Part shown: positions 1-7,654 of the stretch, one piece after another
Position numbering within the stretch: the stretch's first letter is position 1
How the letters are laid out: each line of letters opens with the position of its first letter
Assembly: GCA_016932835.1 (NCBI GenBank)
Contig: JAFGCD010000078.1
Location: 1 to 40,915, forward strand
Length of the DNA stretch: 40,915 nt
Source: Sedimentisphaerales bacterium
GTDB lineage: Bacteria; Planctomycetota; Phycisphaerae; Sedimentisphaerales; Anaerobacaceae
Direction of reading: 5' to 3'
Program-made: the position numbers and the translations under genes
The notes under the pieces: generated by a model
What the model was told of the DNA's origin: nothing
The model's database searches: none
The model's input: the letters and a program-made list of their open reading frames with translations, nothing else

Positions 1-307
1 TGGTCTCTGTGACCTCTGTGGCCAACATTTCACCGAACGGCTCGTAAGTATAAGTATTCTGCACATCGCCGTCATCGTCGATTACCAGCCTTACAGAGCC
101 TAACCTGTCGTGCAGGTAGAAGTACTTCGCCGCGGTACGGCCGCCGTCGTGCTGGGCGATTATCTGCCGGTCGGCGTATATATATGTCTTTTTCAAAGAG
201 CTGTCGGCCGGGTCCTCAGCAGGCTCAATTTCCAGCAGTATTGTCGGCAGATTGCCGGTAATGTCAACAATATATTTGCGTTCGGCAGAGGCGGCGTGGT
301 AAAGCAT
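1..307 (-). pseudogene. RHS-repeat protein, 3' fragment (5'-truncated, runs off window)
   Basis: On the minus strand this frame reads an RHS-repeat core: a YLHDRLGSVRLV stretch followed by YTYEPFGE. This is the signature of the RHS/YD repeat-associated core domain of large secreted or toxin-delivery shell proteins. The frame is open to the left edge. At its N-terminal side a TAA stop lies in frame at 317-319, only four codons before the first ATG (305-307). RHS proteins normally exceed 1000 residues, and no RHS-like sequence is visible upstream of the stop, so this looks like a truncated remnant and not an intact gene. The stop lies inside a TAAGAGCTTATAA sequence that resembles the palindromic repeat family seen elsewhere in the window, so an insertion or deletion at that repeat may have broken the gene. 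The missing C-terminal side prevents a firm decision. Confidence 0.6.
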
Positions 308-402
308 TATAAGCTCTTAGGAGTACGATTGCGGCAGGGCCGGTAATGACGTATCATGTCCGCAGGTTCATGTAAATTCGGTTTGATTCGAGGAATACGG
401 CG

Positions 403-1923
403 ATGGACAAGATGATACGATTTGCGGTGTTGTTGGCGGTGTCGGCGGGGGCGTGCGCACGAGGGCAGGAGCGGGTTGTGTTCAGTTGCGACTTCGAGAG
501 CGGCACTTCGGCGGGCAGCGGGGCGGGAGAGTTGTCGGCGGGGTTCGAGGCCGGGCGGGGCCTTTTTATCGAGCGGGGCGAGGCCGGTACGAGCGTTCGG
601 ACGTTCGAATTAGACGCCGGGGCGTTCGATGACCGCTTTGCCCGGCTGGAAGCGGTTGTCAGGGCCGAGGATGTCAGCGAGCCGCCCAATTCGTGGAACG
701 GGATAAAGGTAATGCTGGTTCTGGAGAGCGAGTCGGGGGGCAGGCAGTACCCGCAGATACGGATTCCGCGAGGGACGTTCGGGTGGAAAAAGTTCTCGGA
801 GGTGGTGCGAGTGCCGAAGGGCGTTAAGAAGGCGCAACTGGTTACGGGCTTAGAGGCGGTGTCGGGGCGGGTGTGGATCGATAATGTGAAAGTCACGGTG
901 GGCCGGCCCCCGCGAAAGGGCAGGCGCAGCGCGACGAAATTCACCGGGCACGATGAGGCCCGGCTGCGCGGGGTGATGTACGGGCCGGTTTTCCGGGCCG
1001 GTGACATCGAGAATCTGGCGCTGAAGTGGAAGGCGAACCAGATTCGCTGGCAGTTGAACTGGGTCCCGATGAAACAGGCCGAGGACCGGGCGCAGGATAT
1101 GGATGAATATGACCGGTGGCTCGACGGGGCGCTGGCCGAGTGCGACAAGGGCCTTGCGGCCTGCGAGAAGTACGGGATTAAGGTTCTCGTGGATCTGCAT
1201 ACTCCGCCGGGGGGGCGTGCCGAGGGCGGTATCTGCCGGATGTTTCGCCGGAAGCGGTACCAGGATAAGCTGATCGAGGTGTGGGGAAGGATTGCCGGGC
1301 GGTACAAAGGGCGAGAGATAATCTATGCCTACGACCTTGTGAACGAGGCGGTGGAGGGTGCGGTCGGCGATGGTCTTATGGACTGGCGGGAGCTGGCGAC
1401 GGCGGCGACGCGTGCTATCCGGGCGGTTGATCCGGGCAGGGCGGTTGTCTTCGAGCCGAGCCCGTGGGGCGGGGCGGATGGGTTCGACGTGCTCGAGCCG
1501 TTAGATGCCGATCGCGTCATTTACAGCTTTCATATGTACCAGCCTCACAGCTTCACGCACCAGGGCGTCTATGACGATAAGAGCGGCATTTCCTATCCGG
1601 GGGTGATCGGCGGCGAGCAGTGGGACAAGCAGCGGCTGCGGGAGGCGATGCTGCCTGCGATCGAGTTCCAGCAGGCGTTCAATGTGCAGATTTACGTCGG
1701 TGAGTTCAGCGTTATACGGTGGGCCCCGGGGCAGAGCGGCTGCAACTATCTTCGGGATGTGACGGAGCTATTCGAGGAGTACGGGTGGGACTGGTCGTAC
1801 CATGCGTACCGGGAGTGGGACGGGTGGAGCGTAGAACACGGGCCGGAGCGAAACGACCGGCGGCGGACGGCCCAGCCGACGGAGCGAATGAAGGTGCTGC
1901 TGGGCTGGTTTGCGAAGAATTGA
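403..1923 (+). CDS. exported glycoside hydrolase, GH5-like (cellulase family)
   Basis: A 506-residue protein with an N-terminal signal peptide (about residues 1-21). Residues about 25-170 form a beta-rich region resembling a carbohydrate-binding module. Residues about 188-500 are a TIM-barrel glycosidase resembling GH5. Visible GH5 hallmarks are DLVNEA with the presumed acid/base Glu315, SFHMYQPH with His377, and YVGEFS with the presumed nucleophile Glu434. The family hydrolyses beta-1,4-linked glycans such as cellulose or mannan outside the cytoplasm; the exact substrate cannot be read here. The start at 403 follows a GAGGAA a few bases upstream. It precedes a DUF1080 lipoprotein on the same strand, a pairing that suggests polysaccharide or sugar-derivative catabolism. 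It could belong to a related clan GH-A family instead. Confidence 0.8.
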   Translation: MDKMIRFAVLLAVSAGACARGQERVVFSCDFESGTSAGSGAGELSAGFEAGRGLFIERGEAGTSVRTFELDAGAFDDRFARLEAVVRAEDVSEPPNSWNGIKVMLVLESESGGRQYPQIRIPRGTFGWKKFSEVVRVPKGVKKAQLVTGLEAVSGRVWIDNVKVTVGRPPRKGRRSATKFTGHDEARLRGVMYGPVFRAGDIENLALKWKANQIRWQLNWVPMKQAEDRAQDMDEYDRWLDGALAECDKGLAACEKYGIKVLVDLHTPPGGRAEGGICRMFRRKRYQDKLIEVWGRIAGRYKGREIIYAYDLVNEAVEGAVGDGLMDWRELATAATRAIRAVDPGRAVVFEPSPWGGADGFDVLEPLDADRVIYSFHMYQPHSFTHQGVYDDKSGISYPGVIGGEQWDKQRLREAMLPAIEFQQAFNVQIYVGEFSVIRWAPGQSGCNYLRDVTELFEEYGWDWSYHAYREWDGWSVEHGPERNDRRRTAQPTERMKVLLGWFAKN

Positions 1924-2053
1924 GGTGCGATGGCTGCCGGCGTGATCCGGGTAGGTTCAGAGGGGTGCCGGATTTGGGTTGAATTATCGGCTGATTGAGG
2001 TTAGGCTTGTTCCGGAAGTGAGAGGCGAATGGGTTTTTTAGGAGTAATTTGAG

Positions 2054-2881
2054 ATGACGGTCAGATATATGAAGCAGGGCGGTTTTTTGCGATGGGGCGT
2101 TTTCGGGGCGGTCTGCCTTTTTTTGGCGGTTGGGATGTGCGGCTGCGGGGGCGGACAAAAGAGCGGCGTGAAAACGGGGCGCTGGATCAGCTTGTTTAAC
2201 GGCAAGAACCTGGACGGGTGGAAGATTAAGATCAAGGGATACGAATTGGGCGATAATTACGCCGATACTTTCCGGGTGGAGGACGGGCTGCTGAAGGTTT
2301 GCTACGACAAGTACGAGAAATTCGAGGGGCAGTTCGGTCACATATTCTATGACGAGAAGTTCTCTCATTACCGGCTTCGGGTGGAGTATCGGTTTGTCGG
2401 GGAGCAGACGCCGGGCGGGGCGGGGTGGGCTTTGCGGAACAGCGGGGCGATGCTGCATTGCCAGTCGCCGGAGAGCATGAGGAAGGAGCAGGATTTTCCG
2501 GTTTCGATCGAGGGTCAACTGCTCGGCGGCAGCGGGACGGGGGAGCGTCCGACGGCTAATCTGTGCACGCCGGGGACGAACGTGATCATGGACGACAAGC
2601 TCGTGCGGACGCACTGCATCAATTCGAAATCGAAAACATATCACGGCGACCAGTGGGTGACGGTGGAATTTGAGGTGCACGGCAGCGGTAAGGTCAGGCA
2701 TATCATCGACGGGGAAACGGTGATCGAATACGAGCAGCCCCAACTCGATGAAAACGACGGAGATGCGAAGAAGCTGATTAAAGACGGGAACCTGCTGCTG
2801 AGCGAGGGTTATATTTCCTTGCAGGCCGAGAGTCATCCGGTGGAGTTCAGGAAGGTTGAGATATTTCTTCTGGAAGAATAG
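2054..2881 (+). CDS. DUF1080 (3-keto-disaccharide hydrolase-type) lipoprotein
   Basis: A 275-residue protein starting 9 bases after AGGAG (2040-2044). Residues 14-28 are hydrophobic and are followed by MCGC, giving a probable lipidated Cys31 (the lipobox is not canonical), then a Gly-rich linker. Residues about 43-275 match the DUF1080 concanavalin-like fold: WISLFNGKNLDGW at the start of the domain, a central GWALRNSGAMLHCQ strand and a GDQWVTVEFEVHG strand near the end. DUF1080 proteins are very abundant in Planctomycetota, and some members hydrolyse 3-keto-glycosides. The role here is inferred from the family and from the GH5 gene upstream. It probably acts on the periplasmic or outer surface. 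Confidence 0.85.
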   Translation: MTVRYMKQGGFLRWGVFGAVCLFLAVGMCGCGGGQKSGVKTGRWISLFNGKNLDGWKIKIKGYELGDNYADTFRVEDGLLKVCYDKYEKFEGQFGHIFYDEKFSHYRLRVEYRFVGEQTPGGAGWALRNSGAMLHCQSPESMRKEQDFPVSIEGQLLGGSGTGERPTANLCTPGTNVIMDDKLVRTHCINSKSKTYHGDQWVTVEFEVHGSGKVRHIIDGETVIEYEQPQLDENDGDAKKLIKDGNLLLSEGYISLQAESHPVEFRKVEIFLLEE

Positions 2882-2937
2882 AATTTCGAATCGCTGCGTG
2901 AGGGTGGTTCGGCGAATATTACGGCGAGGTTTTATAG

Positions 2938-3795
2938 ATGGCATTGATAATCAACGGCGAACGGATAGAAGATTCTGATATCGAGGTTGAGGTTCTGCGT
3001 TTGCGGCCTGATTACGAGCGTGTTTTTGCCGATCAGCCTGCGGAGGAGCGGGAGGCGCAGCTGCTGGAGTGGTCGAAGGAGAACGTTATCGAGCGGGTGG
3101 TGATGAGGCAGGCAGCGAGTGACAGTGTGCCGGCGCCTCCGGAGAAAGATGTCGAAGCGGCCTTTGCGAACTTGAAGGAGCAATACGCCGACGAAGAGCA
3201 GATGTATAAGGATTTCGAGGGCAAGAGCGACGAGCAAATAAAGGAGGAGATTTCGCGGCGATTGCAGGTTCAGCAAAAGATGGCGGAGATATGCAAAGGG
3301 CTTGCGAAGCCCTCGAAGGAGGCGATTGCGGAATACTACAATACTCACCAGGCGGAGTTCACCTATGGCGAGCAGGCCAGGGTTGCGCATATTGTCAAGT
3401 ATGTGAACTGGCAGAACGATGAAGAGACGGCGTATAAGGCGATCAGCGAGGCTCACGCAGAATTGGCGGGCGGTGCGTCCTTTGAATTGGTTGTGGACAA
3501 GCATACGGACTGCGCCGACAGCGGCGGCGACCTTGGGGTTGTGATGAGGGGGCGAATGGTCGAGGAATTCGAGGATGTTGTTTTCAATCTCGGCGTCGGC
3601 GAGGTTAGTGAGATTTTCCGCACACGTTTCGGTTTTCATATCGCCAAGGTCTATGACAAGAAGCCGGCTTCGGTTGCGAAGCTTGAAGATGTAAAGGAGC
3701 GAATAGTCGAGACTCTCATGGGGCAGGTTCGCGAGGAGGCCGTGAACGAGTTTATCGACGGCCTGAAAGAAAAGGCTGTAATCGAGGAAGCTTAG
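2938..3795 (+). CDS. parvulin-type peptidyl-prolyl cis-trans isomerase
   Basis: A 285-residue protein. The N-terminal part (about 1-130) is helical and charged, like the SurA/PrsA/NifM chaperone region. Residues about 138-240 form the parvulin (PpiC/rotamase) domain, with ARVAHIVKYV at its start, SGGDLGVVMRGRMVEEFEDVVF in the middle and RTRFGFHIAKV at the end. Parvulins catalyse prolyl isomerisation and act as folding chaperones. No signal peptide is visible, since the protein begins MALIINGERI; this argues for a cytoplasmic protein or an unusual export route, in contrast to SurA/PrsA. It follows the DUF1080 gene by 56 bases. The stop codon lies within a copy of the window's AGAAGCTCTT palindromic repeat. 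Confidence 0.85.
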   Translation: MALIINGERIEDSDIEVEVLRLRPDYERVFADQPAEEREAQLLEWSKENVIERVVMRQAASDSVPAPPEKDVEAAFANLKEQYADEEQMYKDFEGKSDEQIKEEISRRLQVQQKMAEICKGLAKPSKEAIAEYYNTHQAEFTYGEQARVAHIVKYVNWQNDEETAYKAISEAHAELAGGASFELVVDKHTDCADSGGDLGVVMRGRMVEEFEDVVFNLGVGEVSEIFRTRFGFHIAKVYDKKPASVAKLEDVKERIVETLMGQVREEAVNEFIDGLKEKAVIEEA

Positions 3796-3811
3796 AGTAT
3801 TAGAAGCTCTT
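3793..3811. repeat. short palindromic repeat copy at gene 3' end
   Basis: The sequence TAGAGTATTAGAAGCTCTT overlaps the stop codon of the parvulin gene. Its right half matches the right arm of the longer copies at 7819-7838 and 31363-31376; the left half is shorter and diverged. Confidence 0.4.
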
Positions 3812-3919
3812 GGACGCTTGCGGCCGGCGGGGACGGGCGGCCCTTGTCGAGGGGTGAAAAAAAGGTCAAAAAGTGGTTGCGGCGATTTGCTCGTCGCCGA
3901 TTTGTGTATTAGACTTTAT

Positions 3920-4174
3920 TTGAGGTTGGGCGATTAAAGGGGGCCAAAGCCAGAGGCATACGCCCGGCGGCCTGAATAAAACGAAAGGTGGCTCAGCCGT
4001 ACAATCCTGCCAAGTGAGGTTAAAACCATAACAGTGAGCCTTCCGTGCAGGAGGAATAATTGGGGGGTCTTGGGGATAATGCAAAGATACATTGTCCCGG
4101 ACCTATAAGGGGATAAATATAAGTTTCTTTCCGAGTTGGCCTCTGCGTGCTATGAGCGCGCAGAGGTTTTTTTT
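3920..4174 (+). ncRNA. putative structured non-coding RNA, family unknown
   Basis: No known RNA family was recognised, but several helices can be drawn by eye. GGGCG (3928-3932) pairs with CGCCC (3961-3965). GGCTCA (3990-3995) pairs with TGAGCC (4035-4040), while TCCTGC (4005-4010), inside that loop, pairs with GCAGGA (4047-4052), outside it; together they form an H-type pseudoknot. A long hairpin joins GGTC+GGGATAATG (4066-4081) to CATTGTCCC+GACC (4090-4103). The element ends in a strong intrinsic terminator (4140-4174). The 5' end is a guess: a weak promoter (TTGCTC 3887-3892, 17-base spacer, TAGACT 3910-3915) would start it near 3922. It could be a small RNA or a leader element. An AGGAGG (4049-4054) partly lies in the pseudoknot strand and precedes a TTG-started 18-codon frame (4061-4117). 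Confidence 0.45.
4140..4174 (+). terminator. strong Rho-independent terminator
   Basis: CCTCTGCGTGC (4140-4150) pairs with GCGCGCAGAGG (4156-4166) around a TATGA loop, with one G-U pair, followed by eight T residues (4167-4174). It stands 345 bases past the parvulin stop and about 290 bases before nrdR, so it most likely ends a separate small transcript. Confidence 0.85.
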
Positions 4175-4319
4175 GTTCAAAGTCATCAGTGTTTTCGAGC
4201 TTGTTAGTTTTTCTTAGCACATCGTTGTTAGTATCTGTATGGCCATGGCTTAGAACAGTTGCGGCGGTAAATTTCACAAGGGGGGATTCGTATTTTGGGC
4301 GGCGTGGGCGAGTTTTTCT

Positions 4320-4347
4320 TTGACACACTATATATTGGTAATAGAAT
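4320..4347 (+). promoter_or_regulatory. sigma-70-type promoter of nrdR
   Basis: A perfect TTGACA (4320-4325) is followed after 16 bases by TAGAAT (4342-4347). Transcription would start near 4354, giving a leader of about 110 bases before nrdR. Confidence 0.6.
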
Positions 4348-4464
4348 TGGGCGCAGTCCAGATGTAGTGTTTTATTGGTTGGCTTTGAGGAGCGCATCTC
4401 TCGGATTCTCGATTCTGGTGCATATTGGATATTATCGCGAGCAAGGCTGGATACGAGGTAAAGG

Positions 4465-4956
4465 ATGAAGTGTCCCTTTTGCAAGGAAGACCGGGATAGA
4501 GTTATTGATTCGCGTTCGAGCGACGGCGGGCGGGTAATCAGGCGTCGTCGTCAGTGTTTGTTGTGCAAGAGGCGTTTTACAACTTACGAGAAGATCGGCG
4601 AGAGTTTCAAGCTTTGGGTAGTGAAGAAGGATCACTCTCGGGTGCCGTATGAACGGGACAAGATAATAGCGGGTTCTCAGAAGGCTTGTTACAAGAGGCC
4701 GGTTTCCGCCGAGCAGATTCAGGAAATAGCCGACAGAGTCGAAGAAAAGATATTCAGGTATTTCGACAAGGAAGTCACGTCGGCTTTCATCGGGGAGAGC
4801 GTAATGGAAGAGCTTGGCAAGGTTGACAAGGTCGCCTATATTCGCTTTGCGAGTGTTTATCGGGATTTTCGTGATGCCGGTGAGTTGATTAAGGAAGTCA
4901 GTGAAGTGATCGATCATGCCGAGCCGGCGGGCCAGCCGAGACTTTTCGATGAGTAG
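4465..4956 (+). CDS. nrdR: transcriptional repressor NrdR
   Basis: A 163-residue protein with the two-part NrdR architecture. The N-terminal zinc ribbon uses Cys3, Cys6, Cys31 and Cys34 (CPFC and CLLC) with the RRRRQC basic stretch between. An ATP-cone domain covers about residues 47-137 (VVKKDHSRVPYERDKI through IRFASVYRDF). NrdR represses ribonucleotide reductase genes when its ATP-cone is loaded with ATP/dATP. The start follows a GAGG at 4450 and matches the usual N-terminus MKCPFC. No nrd gene is present in the window, but a second ATP-cone protein follows 108 bases downstream on the same strand. Confidence 0.97.
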   Translation: MKCPFCKEDRDRVIDSRSSDGGRVIRRRRQCLLCKRRFTTYEKIGESFKLWVVKKDHSRVPYERDKIIAGSQKACYKRPVSAEQIQEIADRVEEKIFRYFDKEVTSAFIGESVMEELGKVDKVAYIRFASVYRDFRDAGELIKEVSEVIDHAEPAGQPRLFDE

Positions 4957-5064
4957 TCAAGGTTTTGGCTTGGTCGGAGCATTGAGACGTCTTTGAAGGC
5001 GGGCGCAGCGTCCGGGCAAGAGTTGTTTTTGTTGGTTTCTTTGCATGGAGGCAATGAGGGCGTA

Positions 5065-5646
5065 ATGCAGGCGCAACTTAGAGTTAAGAAAGCAGACGGC
5101 ACCGTTGAGGAATATCTGCATACGAAAGTGATGGGGACAATCAGCAACGCTCTTGCAATGGTGGATGAGGCTGACATGTATCTGGCCGAGCAGCTTGCGG
5201 AGGTTGTTACGTTTTATCTTTATCAAAACCGCAATTGCCGGAGCGTAACAAGCAGCGAAATTTTCTCTATTGTGAAGGCTGTTCTGACCGCTACGGGTCA
5301 CGACGAGGCGGCTATTGCGTTGAGCGAGTATCATTTTGAGCGGCGATTGAGACGTTCTCGCGTACAGGTTGTGTCGGTTGACGTGCGGGAACTGGCGGAC
5401 GCCGAGTTACTTTCCAGCGGCGATGAGTTTGGCGGTAAATGCCGGTGGGACAAGTCTGTGATAGCCCGGAACCTGGTGAGAAAGCACGGTATCGGCCATC
5501 AGACCTCTCGTGTTATCGCTTCTATGGTCGAGGAGAAGGTTTTTCGCATGGGTATTACGCAAATATCGGCCAGCCTGATTAAGCAGCTTGTGCTGGGCGA
5601 CACGGCGGCGGTTTTACGTGCACAAGAGCAACTGCAAACCGTGTGA
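5065..5646 (+). CDS. ATP-cone domain protein, possibly two tandem cones
   Basis: A 193-residue protein from the ATG at 5065, chosen because GAGGG lies 4 bases upstream (GGAGG a little further) and because the ATP-cone begins immediately (QAQLRVKKADGTVEEY). The frame also has an upstream start at 4993, but the extra 24 residues match nothing. Residues about 3-95 are an ATP-cone, the nucleotide-sensing fold of ribonucleotide reductases and NrdR. Residues about 125-180 (WDKSVIARNLVRKHG...VIASMVEEKVFRMG) resemble a second, degenerate cone. No reductase catalytic domain or zinc ribbon is present. Its place directly after nrdR suggests a role in nucleotide sensing; the function is not known to me. 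Confidence 0.7.
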   Translation: MQAQLRVKKADGTVEEYLHTKVMGTISNALAMVDEADMYLAEQLAEVVTFYLYQNRNCRSVTSSEIFSIVKAVLTATGHDEAAIALSEYHFERRLRRSRVQVVSVDVRELADAELLSSGDEFGGKCRWDKSVIARNLVRKHGIGHQTSRVIASMVEEKVFRMGITQISASLIKQLVLGDTAAVLRAQEQLQTV

Positions 5647-5718
5647 GGCTCATTTCTCTTTCCTGGGGTTTTTCGCAGGTGTTCTGTATGTCCGGCGTGG
5701 CCGGTTCAGGCAAGATGC

Positions 5719-6657
5719 TCAAGGGAGGTTTTTCAATAGCGTTTCGGTGCGGTTCAGTATTTCTTGCGGGGTGTGTTGCGGTTTTATGTCGAGCCAGTTG
5801 ACATTATCGAAGGTTTTGAACCAGGTTCTCTGTCCTTTTGCCAGTCTTCGGGTATTTTTCTTTATCAGTTCGAGTGTTTGGTCCAGGTCGATTCGGCCGG
5901 TGAGGTGTTCGATCATCTCGGCGTAGCCTATTGCGCAGCGGGCCTGTGTGCTCAGGGGTTTTTCTTCGGCGAGGAGGGCTTCGACCTCATCCAAGAGGCC
6001 GGCTTCGATCATTTTTTTGGCCCTGGCATTTATTCTTTTGTTCTGGTCGTCTTTATCGCGTCGCAGGCCTATTATGGTCCAGTTTTGTTTTGCCGCCCGC
6101 TGCTCGATTTTTCGGTCTTGCGTCCATTGCTGCTGGAGCTCTGAGATTCCTCTTCCGGTAATCTGATAGACTTCAAGGGCGCGGATTATTCGTTTGGCAT
6201 CATTTGGGTGAATTCGATAGGCGGCTTCCGGGTCGATTTCTTTTAGCCTGTCGTGGAGTGGGGCGAGTCCGTGGGCCTGAGCTTGCTCTTTGAGTCGCTC
6301 TCTTATCCGGAGGTCGGTTCCCGGTCCTTCGAAGAGTCCGTGCAGCAGGGCCTTGATATACATCGCTGTTCCACCGACGGCGACAATTTTTTTTCCGCGG
6401 CTGTTGATTTGTTCTACGGCGTCGGCTGCGGCTTTGAGGAAGGCTCCGACGCTGAAGGAATCGCTCGGTTCTATGATGTCTATGAGGTGGTATCTGATTT
6501 GGCGGCGGATTTCTTCAGGTGGTTTGGCGGTTCCGACATTCATTCTTCGATAGACCTTCATCGAGTCAATACTGATGATTTCAGCGTCGAGCGTCTGCGC
6601 CAGGTCGAAAGCCAGGCTGCCTTTTCCGGAAGCGGTCACACCTGTTATGAGAATCAT
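5719..6657 (-). CDS. miaA: tRNA dimethylallyltransferase MiaA
   Basis: A 312-residue protein of normal MiaA length. It transfers the dimethylallyl group of DMAPP to N6 of A37 in tRNAs reading UNN codons. Visible features are an N-terminal P-loop GVTASGKG (residues 6-13), DSMKVYRRMNVGTAKP, the VAVGGTAMYIKALLHGL segment, NDAKRIIRALEVY and the C-terminal QRTWFKTF. The P-loop is atypical: Gly13 stands where Ser/Thr normally coordinates magnesium, followed by Ser14. The gene is divergent from ispA, whose product makes longer prenyl diphosphates from the same DMAPP/IPP pool. It is convergent with the ATP-cone gene. No clear Shine-Dalgarno sequence precedes the ATG. Confidence 0.95.
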   Translation of the reverse strand: MILITGVTASGKGSLAFDLAQTLDAEIISIDSMKVYRRMNVGTAKPPEEIRRQIRYHLIDIIEPSDSFSVGAFLKAAADAVEQINSRGKKIVAVGGTAMYIKALLHGLFEGPGTDLRIRERLKEQAQAHGLAPLHDRLKEIDPEAAYRIHPNDAKRIIRALEVYQITGRGISELQQQWTQDRKIEQRAAKQNWTIIGLRRDKDDQNKRINARAKKMIEAGLLDEVEALLAEEKPLSTQARCAIGYAEMIEHLTGRIDLDQTLELIKKNTRRLAKGQRTWFKTFDNVNWLDIKPQHTPQEILNRTETLLKNLP

Positions 6658-6696
6658 TTCAAATTTGCCGTTTACTATTCTTTGTCTGAGACTTAG

Positions 6697-6726
6697 TATT
6701 TACTATCTTTGGTAATCAACTGTCAA
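6697..6726 (-). promoter_or_regulatory. probable miaA promoter
   Basis: On the minus strand a perfect TTGACA (6721-6726) is followed by an 18-base spacer and TAAATA (6697-6702). TAGTAA three bases nearer is an alternative -10. The start point would be near 6690, about 33 bases before the miaA ATG. Confidence 0.5.
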
Positions 6727-6752
6727 GAAACCGTTGGCGATGCTTTAGCACT

Positions 6753-7643
6753 ATGACGAACAGCAAATTCACCTCTGAGCTTGATAAAAAGGCGCATTGC
6801 GTCAACAAGATTCTGCAGGATATTCTGGCGGGTGAGGGCGGGATAGACGAGAATCTGAAGGCGCCTTTGCGATATACGCTGGAGGCTCCTGGGAAGCGCA
6901 TTCGCTCTGCATTGGTGCTTTGGTGCTGCGAACTGGTCGGCGGGGCGGCGAATCGCGATGCGGAGATCGCGGCTGCGGCGGTCGAGATAGTGCACACTTA
7001 TTCTCTGGTTCACGACGATTTGCCTGCGATGGACGACGACGATCTTCGGCGCGGCGTTCCTACTTGTCACAAGCAGTTCGACGAGGCAACGGCAATTCTC
7101 ACGGGCGATGCTCTGCTGACTCTTGCGTTCGAGATACTGGCCAAGCGGATAGCAGATCCGAGGGTTGCCGTGAAGCTGATTGCGCGGCTTGCCGAAGATG
7201 CCGGCGCTTCGGGTATGATTGCGGGTCAGGTTGCGGATTTGCAGGCTGAGAATACGGCCTGTGACATCAACATTCTCGATCATATTCACACGAATAAGAC
7301 GGCCAAGCTGTTTCGATGCGCCGCGGCGATGGGGGCGATTTGCGGCGGTGCGGATGAAGTGCAATTTGCGGGGCTTTGTGAGTACGGTTTGAAGATAGGT
7401 CTGGCGTTTCAGATAGCCGACGACATACTCGATGTCAGCGCGTCGAGCGAGCAGTTGGGCAAGACCGCGGGCAAGGACGAACGTGCGTCCAAATGCACTT
7501 ACCCGGCGGTTGTCGGTATTGAGAGGGCAAGATCTATCGAGGAGCGTTTGACAGCGGAGGCTGCTTCGGCTCTGGCTCCTTTTGGCGCCAAGGCCAATAC
7601 TCTGCGTGAACTGGCCGGGGCGCTTCTGTCACGAGTGAAATAG
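6753..7643 (+). CDS. ispA: polyprenyl (farnesyl/geranylgeranyl) diphosphate synthase
   Basis: A 296-residue short-chain trans-prenyltransferase. The first aspartate-rich motif is HDDLPAMDDDD (Asp88, Asp89, Asp93 and following), the second is QIADDILD (Asp223, Asp224, Asp227). A GKRIRSALVLW helix and TAGKDERASKCTYP near the end are typical of the IspA group. It condenses IPP with DMAPP/GPP to farnesyl or geranylgeranyl diphosphate in the cytoplasm; chain length cannot be fixed by eye. It lies upstream of dxs, the first enzyme of the MEP pathway, so isoprenoid genes are clustered, although a 946-base spacer with a terminator separates the two. No clear Shine-Dalgarno sequence is seen. Confidence 0.93.
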   Translation: MTNSKFTSELDKKAHCVNKILQDILAGEGGIDENLKAPLRYTLEAPGKRIRSALVLWCCELVGGAANRDAEIAAAAVEIVHTYSLVHDDLPAMDDDDLRRGVPTCHKQFDEATAILTGDALLTLAFEILAKRIADPRVAVKLIARLAEDAGASGMIAGQVADLQAENTACDINILDHIHTNKTAKLFRCAAAMGAICGGADEVQFAGLCEYGLKIGLAFQIADDILDVSASSEQLGKTAGKDERASKCTYPAVVGIERARSIEERLTAEAASALAPFGAKANTLRELAGALLSRVK

Positions 7644-7654
7644 GCGCAGGCGGA

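Larger units (their letters stand above)
3796..4464. other. long spacer between parvulin gene and nrdR
   Basis: This 669-base stretch holds no convincing protein gene. It contains the tail of a palindromic repeat, a small GGCGA/TCGCC hairpin (3881-3898), a probable structured RNA ending in a strong terminator (about 3920-4174) and the nrdR promoter (4320-4347). Bases 4175-4319 show nothing recognisable. Confidence 0.6.

Noticed and set aside
354-1307. Long minus-strand open frame of 317 codons opposite the GH5 gene.
   Set aside because: Low-complexity Ser/Arg/Pro composition typical of an antisense shadow; the plus strand encodes clear catalytic motifs.
4061-4117. TTG-started 18-codon frame after AGGAGG inside the structured RNA.
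   Set aside because: Not listed as a gene because the peptide is very short and its DNA forms a long hairpin; mentioned only as part of the RNA.
4993-5064. Upstream start of the ATP-cone gene adding 24 residues.
   Set aside because: No ribosome site there and the extra residues match nothing; the ATG at 5065 has GAGGG upstream.
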